DNA from: Nocardiopsis prasina DSM 43845
GTDB taxonomy: Bacteria > Actinomycetota > Actinomycetes > Streptosporangiales > Streptosporangiaceae
Direction of reading: 5' to 3'
Assembly: GCF_000341265.1 (NCBI RefSeq)
Contig: NZ_ANAE01000096.1
Span: forward strand, 28,465 to 92,464
Length of the DNA stretch: 64,000 nucleotides
Below are positions 42,787 to 50,813 of the stretch, piece by piece. The notes beneath the pieces were generated by a model, which was given only the letters and a program-made list of their open reading frames with translations, was not told the DNA's origin and ran no database searches. The translations under genes and the position numbers were made by a program. The first letter of the stretch is position 1. Each line of letters starts with the position of its first letter.

Positions 42787-42801
42787 AAATGATTATCAAA
42801 A
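42787..42801 (-). promoter_or_regulatory. Fur/Zur-like operator upstream of the regulator-importer operon
   Basis: AAATGAT-T-ATCAAAA shares 12 of 15 bases with the perfect palindrome at 34125 and keeps the TGATTATCA core intact. On the minus strand it contains GATAAT, a good -10 hexamer, 38-50 bases before the leader ORF start. This suggests metal-dependent autorepression of the regulator and importer genes. Confidence 0.72.
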
Positions 42802-43183
42802 CCGTAGCACGACAAAACGGCCCACACCGCCACCAAACGCCCGCCTTGCCCGACTCGCCGCCATCGGGGCTCTTGTCGTGGGTGTCGAGTTCGAGGCTGC
42901 CGACCGCGAGCCCGTCCATCCACACACGTGTCGGTCGACAGACCGCCACAACAACCCGGACGAGCAGACGAGGTCCTTGATGAGGGCAAGCGGCTGTACC
43001 CGCATGGCCACCGATCGAAGGATCATCCGCGTCCCCGGAGATGAGCGACCAGAAGTGCCCCACTGCAGGGCAGCCCAGGGCCCGGACACAACAGCGGCGC
43101 ACGAGTTTGCACGGGTTTACTTGTAGGACCCGGGCAGGTCGGGCAGTGGTACAAGGGACTGCACGCAAGTGTTGGGAGGCATC
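42802..43183. other. 380-base intergenic region right of the regulator promoter
   Basis: No supportable gene. Antisense-looking frames run through it but none has a ribosome site with protein-like composition. It contains the upstream part of the regulator promoter and, at its right end, the promoter of the small membrane protein at 43184. It is the natural right boundary of the metallophore cluster. Confidence 0.5.
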
Positions 43184-43399
43184 ATGATCGCGAAACTGTC
43201 CGAGCTCGGCGTCACCTCGGAGATGGCGTACTGCGCAGGCGCCGCCAGCATCGGCCTGTCGTTCCTGAGCTGGGTCGTGTCCAAGAAGAAGGAGGACGCC
43301 GGTACCGATCGCGCCGACCGGTGGGGAATTTTCGTCGGCCAGTGGGCGCCCACCTTCTTCGCGCTGGGCGTCGCCCTGCGTCTCGAGGAGGGAAAGTGA
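43184..43399 (+). CDS. Small two-helix membrane protein of unknown function
   Basis: A 71-residue protein with two predicted membrane segments (MAYCAGAASIGLSFLSWVV and WGIFVGQWAPTFFALGVALR) separated by a charged loop SKKKEDAGTDRADR. GGGAGG lies 4 bases before ATG 43184. Proteins of this size and pattern are common hypothetical genes in streptomycetes and relatives. No function is known to me. It is not clearly part of the metallophore cluster. Confidence 0.75.
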   Translation: MIAKLSELGVTSEMAYCAGAASIGLSFLSWVVSKKKEDAGTDRADRWGIFVGQWAPTFFALGVALRLEEGK

Positions 43400-43797
43400 C
43401 CCTTTCCCAGGACGTCAGCTAGGAATCGGCACCGATGGAGAACGGCCCTTGGCGCCCAGTCAGGGGCTGGACTTCACCACGAGCGCGGAGGCGAACGGCA
43501 CGAGCAGACGCCGCGGCTCAGCTCGCCAGGATCTGCGGCGAGAGCGTCTTGAGCATCCCCCGCGCCCAGCGCGTCTGGCGGAGGGAACGAGGCCTGCACC
43601 GATCGGTAGCCGTTCTCGCAGGGCCACTCTCATCCTTGTCATGCCCCTCCTCGTCGAACTCCTCCACAGTGTCCGGGTCTCCCCTGGTGGCTTCCAGCCC
43701 CTTGGCAGAACGCCCGGCCGGATTCCGCTGACCCTCGCCCGGCCACGGACACCCCCAAGCCGCGAACGCACTTCCACCATGTCTCCCTCCCTGCCCC
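43400..43797. other. Non-coding or decayed stretch downstream of the molybdoenzyme remnant
   Basis: No gene can be supported. Minus-strand frames continue from the pseudogene at 43798 but have no recognisable similarity, so this may be its degraded C-terminal part. Frames on the plus strand have Arg/Ser-rich compositions typical of out-of-frame reading. Confidence 0.4.
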
Positions 43798-44570
43798 CGC
43801 TCGTGCGTCGGACGGGGAGATCTCCACCCACACCTCAGGGGCGGATCGCTGGAGTGCGGGGGAACGCCCGGTCTTGGTCCGCGTGTGGAAGTGGTACAGC
43901 GTGCGGCCCGTGATCAGTGCGAACGGGTATTCCTCGCTCGGGGTCTCGTGTGGTGGCACGAAGTCCACAGCCTTGAGCATCGCCAACCCGCTGGGGTTGG
44001 CCGCGCGGTACTCATCCTCTTCCAGCGCAGCCCCCGTGACGAGGTTCTTGCCGTGGCTCTCACACTCGTCCGGCGCGCTGAGAACCGACCGTCCGAGGAG
44101 AGTCGCGGAGTGCCATCGGGGTTCTGATGGTTGCAGGGCCATTGAAGCCGCAGTGGCCTGGTTCGACTGGTAGAAGCCCTGGAGCACGGTCGACACCAGG
44201 CGCTTGGCATCGCCCAGCAGCATGGTGGCCGCCTCGCGGATCTCGTGGGCGGGGAGGTCGCAGATCGCGGCGGCGCGCTCAGCGCGATGACGTCCGCGTG
44301 ATCGATGTCCTCGTAGGAGCCCGGCCGTCCGTCGCAACCGAAGGACTCCTTCAGGGCGCTCGCCGCTGTGGCTGTGCACGACCTGGTGTTCCGTCCAGGT
44401 GATAGGTGCCGATCGCGCCGTGGGCGATCGCGGCGAGGGTGTGGTACTCCTCCAAGAAGGCGCCCACGCACTCCGACGATCCGGCCGTCCTTGACCGCGA
44501 TGTCCAACGCGTCACCGTTGGAATGCAGAATCGACGCCGATGGCACCCAGTGGTCCACCTCGTGGGGGCC
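43798..44570 (-). pseudogene. Decayed molybdopterin oxidoreductase (assimilatory nitrate reductase-like)
   Basis: Fragments of one protein appear in order in different minus-strand frames. At 44564-44460 VDHWVPSASILHSNGDALDI is followed by AVKDGRIVGVRGR. Next comes EEYHTLAAIAHGAIGTYHLD in a second frame, then SCTATAASALKESFGCDGRP and GSYEDIDHADVIAL back in the first. In the third frame are CDLPAHEIREAATMLLGDAK and ANPSGLAMLKAVDFVPPHE, then LITGRTLYHFHTRTKTGR up to about 43800. Intact relatives have a CxxCxxxC-type iron-sulfur motif at the SILHSNGD position; here Ser, His and Asp stand there. The whole spans under 0.8 kb against well over 2 kb for an intact gene, so there are frameshifts and large internal deletions. 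Confidence 0.8.
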
Positions 44571-44776
44571 ACTCCCTGAGCGAGATGGAGGTCGACTCGC
44601 CCGGTGCGGCTTCTCGCCACGGCGAGCGCCGCGGGTGAGTGCGCGATCCAACCCGGCCGCAAAGACTCGTCAAGTCCCGGCATCCAGGTTTTCGCGTCGC
44701 GGCGCCTCGGGCATGAACAGAGCCGTCACCTGTCCGTTTCTCGTTCGGCTCCATGCCATCGTTGCGAGGACCCCGT

Positions 44777-45685
44777 ATGAGCTCCAGCACCGAGACATCC
44801 GTGCCCACGCCCGGCCCCGACGGCCGCACCAACGCGTGTCCGGCCGAGGACGCCTCAGTCGAGGAACTCCTCCTGGCTCTGCGGGAGGAACACGAGGGCA
44901 GCGCGGCTGCCGTGTGGCTCAAGGAACGCATCCTCAACCACTACCAGCCGCTGTTGAACCGCCTCGCTCGCCGCTACGGCGGACGGGGCGAGACTCTCGA
45001 GGACCTGCGACAAACCGCTTGTCTGGGCCTGGCCAAGGCCATTCAAGGATTCGACTCGAGCAAAGGTAGGCCTTTCATCGCCTATCTACTGCCGACGGTA
45101 ACCGGAGAGATCAAGCGCCACTTCCGTGACCACACGTGGGCGGTTCACACACCGCGCACAGCCCAGGCCCGCCGCCCACTCATGCGCCAAACCCGGCAGG
45201 ACCTCGAGCAACGCCTGGGCCGTCACCCGTCCAACACAGAGATCGCTCGAGAGATGGGGGTGACGGTGGCGGACGTGGAGGAGGTCCTCCTGGTCTCGGA
45301 GGCCTACAACACCTTTTCACTCAGCGAGCCGGACCCGCATGGCGAGGAGTCCGGTTTCGCCTGGGAGCGGTTCACGGGTGTGGAGGACAAGGGCCTGGAC
45401 CTGGTCGTGGATCGGCAGGCCGCACGATCGGCCCTGGTGCAGCTGACGCCGAGGGAGAGGCACATCATCAAGCGCCGCTACTTCGACGAGTGGAAGCAGG
45501 CACGGATCGCCCGCGAGGTGGGCTGCTCCCAGATGCACGTCTCTCGGCTCCTGTCGCATGCTCTGGAATGGCTGCGCGCCGAACTGCGTGCCCAGGAGGC
45601 ACCGACGAAGCCGGCCGCGGCAACGGGTCAGCAGCACGATGTGCCCCGAGCCCGACCTACGGTCGAGCCCGGAATGAGGCGGTAG
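44777..45685 (+). CDS. RNA polymerase sigma factor, SigB/SigF/SigG family
   Basis: A 302-residue sigma-70 factor lacking region 1.1. Region 2 is visible as LEDLRQTACLGLAKAIQGFD followed by FIAYLLPTVTGEIKRHFRDH, the GEIKRxFRD block typical of the SigB/SigF stress and sporulation group. Region 3 is LGRHPSNTEIAREMGVTVAD. Region 4 is LTPRERHIIKRRYFDEWKQA followed by the HTH ARIAREVGCSQMHVSRLLSH. GAGGA precedes ATG 44777 by about 7 bases. Factors of this group are usually held by an anti-sigma kinase, but no such gene is adjacent. The long acidic N-terminus and polar C-terminal tail are ordinary variation. Confidence 0.9.
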   Translation: MSSSTETSVPTPGPDGRTNACPAEDASVEELLLALREEHEGSAAAVWLKERILNHYQPLLNRLARRYGGRGETLEDLRQTACLGLAKAIQGFDSSKGRPFIAYLLPTVTGEIKRHFRDHTWAVHTPRTAQARRPLMRQTRQDLEQRLGRHPSNTEIAREMGVTVADVEEVLLVSEAYNTFSLSEPDPHGEESGFAWERFTGVEDKGLDLVVDRQAARSALVQLTPRERHIIKRRYFDEWKQARIAREVGCSQMHVSRLLSHALEWLRAELRAQEAPTKPAAATGQQHDVPRARPTVEPGMRR

Positions 45686-45999
45686 CCGCCAGTGAGGCGC
45701 CGATGGCCTCGCGTTCCTGTCCCACGATCACCTCGACAACCCTCCGGCGAGAGGAGTGGTACCCGGTGACATGAGCGTTGGTTCTGGCTCAAGGACACTT
45801 CGACCACGTCGGGTTCGCACTGCGAGCTCGTCGTGAAGGCCCCACCCGAGCTGATTCACTCCGCTGGCAGCCCACACTCGCCGGCACGCACCGCGACTCG
45901 ACCGCTTCCCGCACGGAGACGTGTCCACCCCGGCCCCGCCGAGGAGAGAGTCGGCGCTGTTCGCGCGTCCGTCCCGGTCGTAGGCAATGTGACCGCCGT
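45686..45999. other. 314-base gap, no supportable gene
   Basis: Between the convergent sigma factor and flavodoxin-like genes. A plus-strand snippet LAQGHFDHVGF near 45784-45816 resembles the metal-binding motif of metallo-beta-lactamase-fold proteins, but nothing else of that fold is present, so a remnant or coincidence cannot be separated. Confidence 0.4.
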
Positions 46000-46611
46000 T
46001 CACGGGCGCGGATACTGGCGCTCTCGGAGCAGACGTGCGAGGTGTACCGCGTTACGAGCCACCGTGGCCGTGGTGGTCGCCACGGGTTCCGGGGTCCTGT
46101 CGAGATCGATGTAGTCCTTCGGGTTCATCGCCTCGGAGTTCCAGTAGGTGGACCCCGTGGCGGGGATGGTGAACCCGCAGTCGTTCAACGCCTGGACGCA
46201 GTCCGCGACGATCTTGTGCGCCCCGTCCTCGTTCCCCACGACCGCGATCACGGCGACCTTGCCGTACATCGACGGCCGCCCCTCGTCGTCGGTCTCTGAC
46301 AGCTCGGCGTTGATCCGCTCCAGGACCCGCTGGGCAACGCTCGACATGTGACCCACCCATGTGGGAGTGGCCAACACCAGGATGTCGGCTGCCAGCAGCT
46401 TCTCCCGAAGCACGGGCCACTCGTCACCCTGGCCCATGTCGACCGCCACACCCGGGCTGACCCGATGATCGACGACCCGCAGCGACTCTCCCCGCACCCC
46501 GTGTCCGGTGAGCTCGTCGAGCACCTGCCGGGCGAGCGACTCACTGCTGGAAGGGTCCGGGCTCGGTTTGAGACTGCACGTCAGGGCCAGGGCCCGAAGA
46601 TCTGAAGGCAT
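46000..46611 (-). CDS. Flavodoxin-like NAD(P)H-dependent FMN reductase family protein
   Basis: A 203-residue protein with the flavodoxin fold: the first strand and phosphate loop LALTCSLKPSPDPSSSESLA, the central block ILVLATPTWVGHMSSVAQRV, typical of the isoflavin-binding loop, and the third strand VAVIAVVGNEDGAHKIVADC. The GSTYWNSEAMNPKDYIDLDR segment is common in actinobacterial members annotated as NADPH-dependent FMN reductases. ATG 46611 starts the first beta strand; longer upstream frames do not align. It stands alone. The redox partner is unknown. Confidence 0.85.
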   Translation of the reverse strand: MPSDLRALALTCSLKPSPDPSSSESLARQVLDELTGHGVRGESLRVVDHRVSPGVAVDMGQGDEWPVLREKLLAADILVLATPTWVGHMSSVAQRVLERINAELSETDDEGRPSMYGKVAVIAVVGNEDGAHKIVADCVQALNDCGFTIPATGSTYWNSEAMNPKDYIDLDRTPEPVATTTATVARNAVHLARLLRERQYPRP

Positions 46612-46723
46612 GTCCAAGACCCTACGCACCTCCTGCCCTGACCTCCCGGAAGTCCACTGCAATGGAGGGTCGTTCTCGTGGGAACGGACATCGAGCGTGC
46701 ACCGCACGCCTACGCCCGGCTGT

Positions 46724-46936
46724 TCAAGACTCCACACCGTGCCCGGAGGGGTCGGCGCCGCGTTCCAACCGACAGAGGCGATCGTGCAGGATTTCCAGGG
46801 CCTCCGACCGACCTCCCCGGTGCTCCTCACAGGCAATCAGCTGGCGAACCTGCTCCGCGTCGAAAGCTCGAATGTACTCGCGCAGTCGCGCGACCGGAAC
46901 AGTGGAACAATCCCGGCCGCGTCCTGGTGCGGACAT
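46724..46936 (-). CDS. Small helical hypothetical protein
   Basis: A 70-residue protein, MSAPGRGRDCSTVPVARLRE at the start, with an amphipathic helical core (LREYIRAFDAEQVRQLIACE, then SEALEILHDRLCRLERGA). This two-helix pattern resembles the small actinobacterial proteins in which a LRxxLxxLxxxxLxxLLxYE motif is followed by a helix ending RLxxLExGAxP. AGGGAGG lies 7-8 bases before ATG 46936. Function unknown. Confidence 0.65.
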   Translation of the reverse strand: MSAPGRGRDCSTVPVARLREYIRAFDAEQVRQLIACEEHRGGRSEALEILHDRLCRLERGADPSGHGVES

Positions 46937-47176
46937 ACCGTGGGCCTCCCTCAACTCGCGGCGTCGTCAGCCTGTACTGAGGCGAGTATCCGGGACGCCC
47001 CCCCACGAAACCCCGGATGCACCCGGGTCGTGAGTGTCGCGACCATGGGCGCTCTGGCCCGTGAACCCGACTCCGACCCAGCGCTGGCCGATGTGAGCGG
47101 GCTCGAACCGAACACCTGAGGTTTCCGAACCCAGGCTCGGACTCAGTGTCGGAGTGCCCGCTCCTTGCGTTGCCCG

Positions 47177-47707
47177 TCACCGCTCCGCAGCGGTCGCGCT
47201 GTCGTCAGGGCTCTGGTCGCCCTCGCCAGGGTCCCCCACTGCGGGCTCAACGATGTCGGCCTCGGGCGGCGCACCCACGATGAGACCGAAGAACACGTGG
47301 TCGACCAGCAGGGCGAGCCGTTCCTGCGGTCGTGCACGGTGGGCGTGTGCCAGGTCGAGGGCGGGGGCCAGAGCGAGCTCGAACAGCCCCCAGGACAGCA
47401 GACCGTAGAGAGGCCCGGTCATCCTGGAAGCGCGGAGACGCGAAGGCACCAAGCCGAAGGCCGCGCCTGCCAGCGCACCGTACCCCCAATGTGCGAACTC
47501 GATGAACGCCGTCCGCCGGTGCTCAGGGACCGCGCGAAGAACCGTTGGAACACCCTCGAGCAACATGGCCTCGGGGGGCGTCCTCTCGATCACCCCCAGC
47601 CCCACCGCCGCCTGGCGCATACCGCTCATCGCCATCGCCGCCACGGCACCACGAGCGGCCCCTCTCAACCAGGGTCGGCGAGGAGGGAGACGAGTTGCGT
47701 CCGACAT
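47177..47707 (-). CDS. Hypothetical integral membrane protein
   Basis: A 176-residue protein starting MSDATRLPPRRPWLRGAARG with an N-terminal amphipathic/hydrophobic segment (AARGAVAAMAMSGMRQAAVG), then FIEFAHWGYGALAGAAFGLV, LYGLLSWGLFELALAPALDL and LLVDHVFFGLIVGA, giving about four membrane segments, and a charged acidic tail. GGAGG lies 6 bases before ATG 47707. The AHWGYG and LLVDHVFFG blocks occur in small actinomycete membrane proteins of unknown role. No operon partners. Confidence 0.75.
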   Translation of the reverse strand: MSDATRLPPRRPWLRGAARGAVAAMAMSGMRQAAVGLGVIERTPPEAMLLEGVPTVLRAVPEHRRTAFIEFAHWGYGALAGAAFGLVPSRLRASRMTGPLYGLLSWGLFELALAPALDLAHAHRARPQERLALLVDHVFFGLIVGAPPEADIVEPAVGDPGEGDQSPDDSATAAER

Positions 47708-48226
47708 GGCCACCTCCGAGCATCGCTGTTGGTGCGTTCCTGACCAGTTCGAGCGACTCGTACACATGGGGAACGCTCTGTGGAGAAGTGACCGCCCCGT
47801 CGACGTCGCTCACGCGGACCGACCCCCTCACGCTCCCTGTTTCAGCAGGGGCTCATCAGGGCAGTCGCTCGCGACGGAGGTCGGCCTGACCGCACTGGAC
47901 ACGGAGGGGGAACCGATGACCGTCCTGTCGCCCTGAGGTCGAGCGCCGCCTACCCCGATTCGGCTCTGGCCAACGGGTCGAGAGTCACTTCCCGGGCCCA
48001 TGGCCGTTTCCGGCCAGACTCACGTGCGCATGCACGTGCAACTGCACCGCCGGTGATATCACTGGGAACAGACTCCCCCAATCCGGGCGGGGTAGCCGAG
48101 GCGCCGTGAACCGGGCGTTCCAGGTCGGATTCGCTTTGCCGCGAACCTCCCGCGATGCCACGGCGCGGCCGCCCGGAACACGGACCGGCTCCGCTTTCGG
48201 CCACGCGCTGTAGTTAGGGTGAACGT
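47708..48226. other. 519-base gap with coding-like fragments but no intact gene
   Basis: A plus-strand stretch ending at about 47936 reads SLATEVGLTALDTEGEPMTV with high G/C at third positions but has no credible start, so it may be the tail of a lost gene. The rest shows no gene. The last bases hold TAGTTA (48210-48215), a -10-like hexamer for the small gene at 48227. Confidence 0.35.
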
Positions 48227-48454
48227 ATGTCGATTTGGGCGCGGGGAGACCGCACGGGGCGCGTCGGGGAGGCCCTCCTGTTGCTGGAGGGTCAGGGGAT
48301 CATCGACGGGCTGGATGTCCTGCCCGCCGAGGAGAAGCCCTACCGTGTACGCATCCCCGCCGGGATCGTGCACATGGACGAGGACGAGGCGTCCATGTTC
48401 GCGTTCGGCGCGGTCGTCGGCTCCTTCGGCAAGCTGGCCCGACAGCCGGCCTGA
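48227..48454 (+). CDS. Small hypothetical protein
   Basis: A 75-residue protein beginning MSIWARGDRTGRVGEALLLL and including VRIPAGIVHMDEDEASMFAF, then GAVVGSFGKLARQP. It has good codon character, and AGGGTG lies about 6 bases before ATG 48227. I do not recognise the family. The VHMDEDEASMFAFG segment is acidic and could be a protein-interaction surface. It is convergent with the TetR gene at 48523. Confidence 0.6.
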   Translation: MSIWARGDRTGRVGEALLLLEGQGIIDGLDVLPAEEKPYRVRIPAGIVHMDEDEASMFAFGAVVGSFGKLARQPA

Positions 48455-48522
48455 CTCCCGGTCGCGCGGCGCGGTCCCGCCTCCTGCCGGGGGTGACCGT
48501 CCGTGGTGGTCCCCGGAGGAGG

Positions 48523-49167
48523 CTAGCCGCGGCCCATCGTGCGCAGAACCGCGTCGACCAGCAGCTCCCGGAGCATCTCACGGTGCTCGGCGGTGTGCGC
48601 GACGGTGAGCTCGTTGTTGAAGGTGGACAGGCACATCCCCACCGTCATCTCGGCCAGCGGCAGCGCCGGACGCCCGTCCTCGGGCAGTTCCTCGACGAAA
48701 CGGGCCACCTCGATCGCCTCACGGACCGCCTCGATCCACGGTTCGGTCCGCTCGCGCCACCACCTGCGCTGCTCCCCCGGCTCCGCGCCCAGGCCGGAGG
48801 CGGCCGCCAGCAGCGCGCCCGACTCCAGCCACAGCGCCATCCAGGCGTCGACCAGGCGGCCCATGTACCCGTCGATGGACTCCATCCGACCGAAGGTGAG
48901 GTCCACCTGGGAGGCGAAGGCGGTCAGCCGCACGTCCACGGCGGCCTGGAGCACCTGGTTCTTGTGGTTGTAGTACCGGTAGACGGTGGAACGGTCGATG
49001 TCGACGCCCTCGGTGATCTCCTTGTAGGTGACCTGACTGAAGGGCTTGGTCCGCAGCAGTTCCACCAGGCTGTTCTGCAACTGGAGCATGCGCTGTGCGG
49101 CGCGGAGGCTTCCGCTGGTCCCCGAACTCGCATCCCGCGGCGCCGTCATACCCGATCCGTCCGTCAT
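48523..49167 (-). CDS. TetR-family transcriptional regulator
   Basis: About 214 residues. The N-terminal HTH is LRTKPFSQVTYKEITEGVDI followed by DRSTVYRYYNHKNQ, the YRYYxxKxx recognition-helix end typical of TetR. A ligand-binding helical domain follows (LVDAWMALWLESGALLAAAS). Two in-frame ATG codons (49167 and 49149) are possible and neither has a strong ribosome site; both lie before the HTH. It is upstream of, and on the same strand as, nothing in the direction of transcription, and its 5' end faces the end of the GH1 gene. Target unknown. Confidence 0.82.
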   Translation of the reverse strand: MTDGSGMTAPRDASSGTSGSLRAAQRMLQLQNSLVELLRTKPFSQVTYKEITEGVDIDRSTVYRYYNHKNQVLQAAVDVRLTAFASQVDLTFGRMESIDGYMGRLVDAWMALWLESGALLAAASGLGAEPGEQRRWWRERTEPWIEAVREAIEVARFVEELPEDGRPALPLAEMTVGMCLSTFNNELTVAHTAEHREMLRELLVDAVLRTMGRG

Positions 49168-49291
49168 GAGCCCCCACGGCCCTCGTGCGTCGTCTGCGCC
49201 CTCGAGCTTGCCCCAGATCGGAACGTATGCCAACACGCCGTTGGTCCGCCAGGGAACCCTGTGGGAAGGAGGTCCGTGCTCCCGCCGTCCC

Positions 49292-50674
49292 CTAGCCCCG
49301 GCGGGCGCGGTGCGCGGCCAGGTACTCCCGGTACCAGTGGTAGCTGTCCTTGGGGTGGCGCTCCAGGCTCTGGTAGTCCACGCGCACGAGTCCGAACCTG
49401 CGCTCGTACCCGTAGGCCCACTCGAAGTTGTCCAGCAGCGACCACACGAAGTAGCCCCGGACGTCCACTCCCGCCTCAATGGCTCGCCCCAGCGCGGCCA
49501 GGTGTTCGCGCAGGTACGCGACGCGGTCCGTGTCGTGGACCCGGCCGTCGTCGTCGGGCGCGTCCGGCTCGGCCGACCCGTTCTCGGTGATGAGGATGGG
49601 TGGGAGCCCCGGGTAGCGGCGGTTCAGGTCCACCAGCAGTTCCTCGAAGGTCTCCGGGACCACCGGCCATCCCATGGTGGTGTGCCGCCACGAACCGGTG
49701 TACTCCACCTGCTCGGCGCCGACGTCCACGGCGGTGCGCAGCGCAGGGTCCGGTTCGGCGTGCGGGGCGTCGCGGAACATCAGGGGCCGGTAGAAGTTGA
49801 CACCGAGGAAGTCGAGGGGGCGGCCGATGGTCTCCAGGTCCCCCTCCCTTCGGTGGGGCGCGTCGGCCAGCGCCCCCCAGACCTCGCGCTCGTTGTCGGG
49901 GTAGGCACCGGTGAAGAGCGGGTCGAACCAGGTCCGGTTGTGCAGGGTGCGGACACGTTCGACGGCGGCGCGGTCGGCCTCGGAGTCCGTGGCGGGCACC
50001 AGGTGGTCGGGGTTGAGCGTGATACCGACCTCCCCGGCCCCGGCGCCGCGCAGCTCCCCGACGGCCTGGCCGTGGGCGAGGAGCAGGTGGTGGGCGGCAG
50101 CGAGGGCGCCCGCGCCCTCCCGGGTTCCGGGGGCGTGGCGACCGACCGCGTGCCCGACGAAGGCGCTGCAGAAGGGTTCGTTGAGGGTGATCCAGCGGTC
50201 GACCCGGTCGCCGAGGTGGTCGGCGACGATCCTCGCGTACTCGGCGAACCGGTGCGCGGTGTCGCGGACCCGCCATCCGCCCTCGTCCTCCAGGGCCTGG
50301 GGGAGGTCCCAGTGGTAGAGGGTGAGGGCGGGCTCGACTCCCGCGTCGAGGAGGGTGTCGACGAGCCGGTCGTAGAAGGCCAGACCCTCGGGGTTGGGGG
50401 CTCCGCGGCCGTCGGGCTGGACGCGGGGCCAGGAGACCGAGAACCGGTACAGGTCCACGCCGAGTCCGGCGATCAGGTCGACGTCCTCGGCGTAGCGGTG
50501 GTAGTGGTCGCAGGCGACGTCACCGGACTCCCCACGGGCCACTCGCCCGGGGGTACGGCAGTAGGTGTCCCAGATGGACGGGCCGCGGCCGCCCTCGGTG
50601 GCGGCGCCCTCGACCTGGTAGGCGGCGGTGGCGGTACCGAACAGCAGGTTCGGGGGAAGTTGCGGTGCGCTCAT
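49292..50674 (-). CDS. Beta-glucosidase, glycoside hydrolase family 1
   Basis: A 460-residue GH1 enzyme that hydrolyses cellobiose and aryl beta-glucosides in the cytoplasm; there is no signal peptide. The N-terminal signature FLFGTATAAYQVEGA is present as LLFGTATAAYQVEGAATEGG, the acid/base region is ITLNEPF (Glu) and the nucleophile region is ILITENGSA (Glu). The ending SLLDNFEWAYGYERRFGLVR is standard. AAAGGAAAGG lies 6-7 bases before ATG 50674. A perfect CebR-type operator sits 14 bases further upstream, so it should be induced by cello-oligosaccharides. No CebEFG transporter or cebR gene is in the window. Confidence 0.93.
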   Translation of the reverse strand: MSAPQLPPNLLFGTATAAYQVEGAATEGGRGPSIWDTYCRTPGRVARGESGDVACDHYHRYAEDVDLIAGLGVDLYRFSVSWPRVQPDGRGAPNPEGLAFYDRLVDTLLDAGVEPALTLYHWDLPQALEDEGGWRVRDTAHRFAEYARIVADHLGDRVDRWITLNEPFCSAFVGHAVGRHAPGTREGAGALAAAHHLLLAHGQAVGELRGAGAGEVGITLNPDHLVPATDSEADRAAVERVRTLHNRTWFDPLFTGAYPDNEREVWGALADAPHRREGDLETIGRPLDFLGVNFYRPLMFRDAPHAEPDPALRTAVDVGAEQVEYTGSWRHTTMGWPVVPETFEELLVDLNRRYPGLPPILITENGSAEPDAPDDDGRVHDTDRVAYLREHLAALGRAIEAGVDVRGYFVWSLLDNFEWAYGYERRFGLVRVDYQSLERHPKDSYHWYREYLAAHRARRG

Positions 50675-50688
50675 GGGGGCCTTTCCTT

Positions 50689-50702
50689 TGGGAGCGCTCC
50701 CA
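50689..50702. promoter_or_regulatory. CebR-type operator, TGGGAGCGCTCCCA
   Basis: A perfect 14-base palindrome identical to the CebR box described in Streptomyces, where the LacI-family repressor CebR binds in the absence of cellobiose. It lies 15-28 bases before the beta-glucosidase start, overlapping the likely transcription start. It is the clearest regulatory site in the right flank. Confidence 0.9.
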
Positions 50703-50813
50703 AGCCTGCCCGGTGAACCGGTTCCGGGCAACCCCCGAACCAGAGGCGATCCGGATCCGTCACAGTCGTGAGCGCGCCCCGCGATCGCCGGGCACACAGG
50801 GAAAGGGAACGGG

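Noticed and set aside
45784..45816. Possible metallo-beta-lactamase-fold motif GHFDHVG
   Set aside because: Only the short motif is present; no other strand or metal ligand of the fold occurs in any frame nearby.
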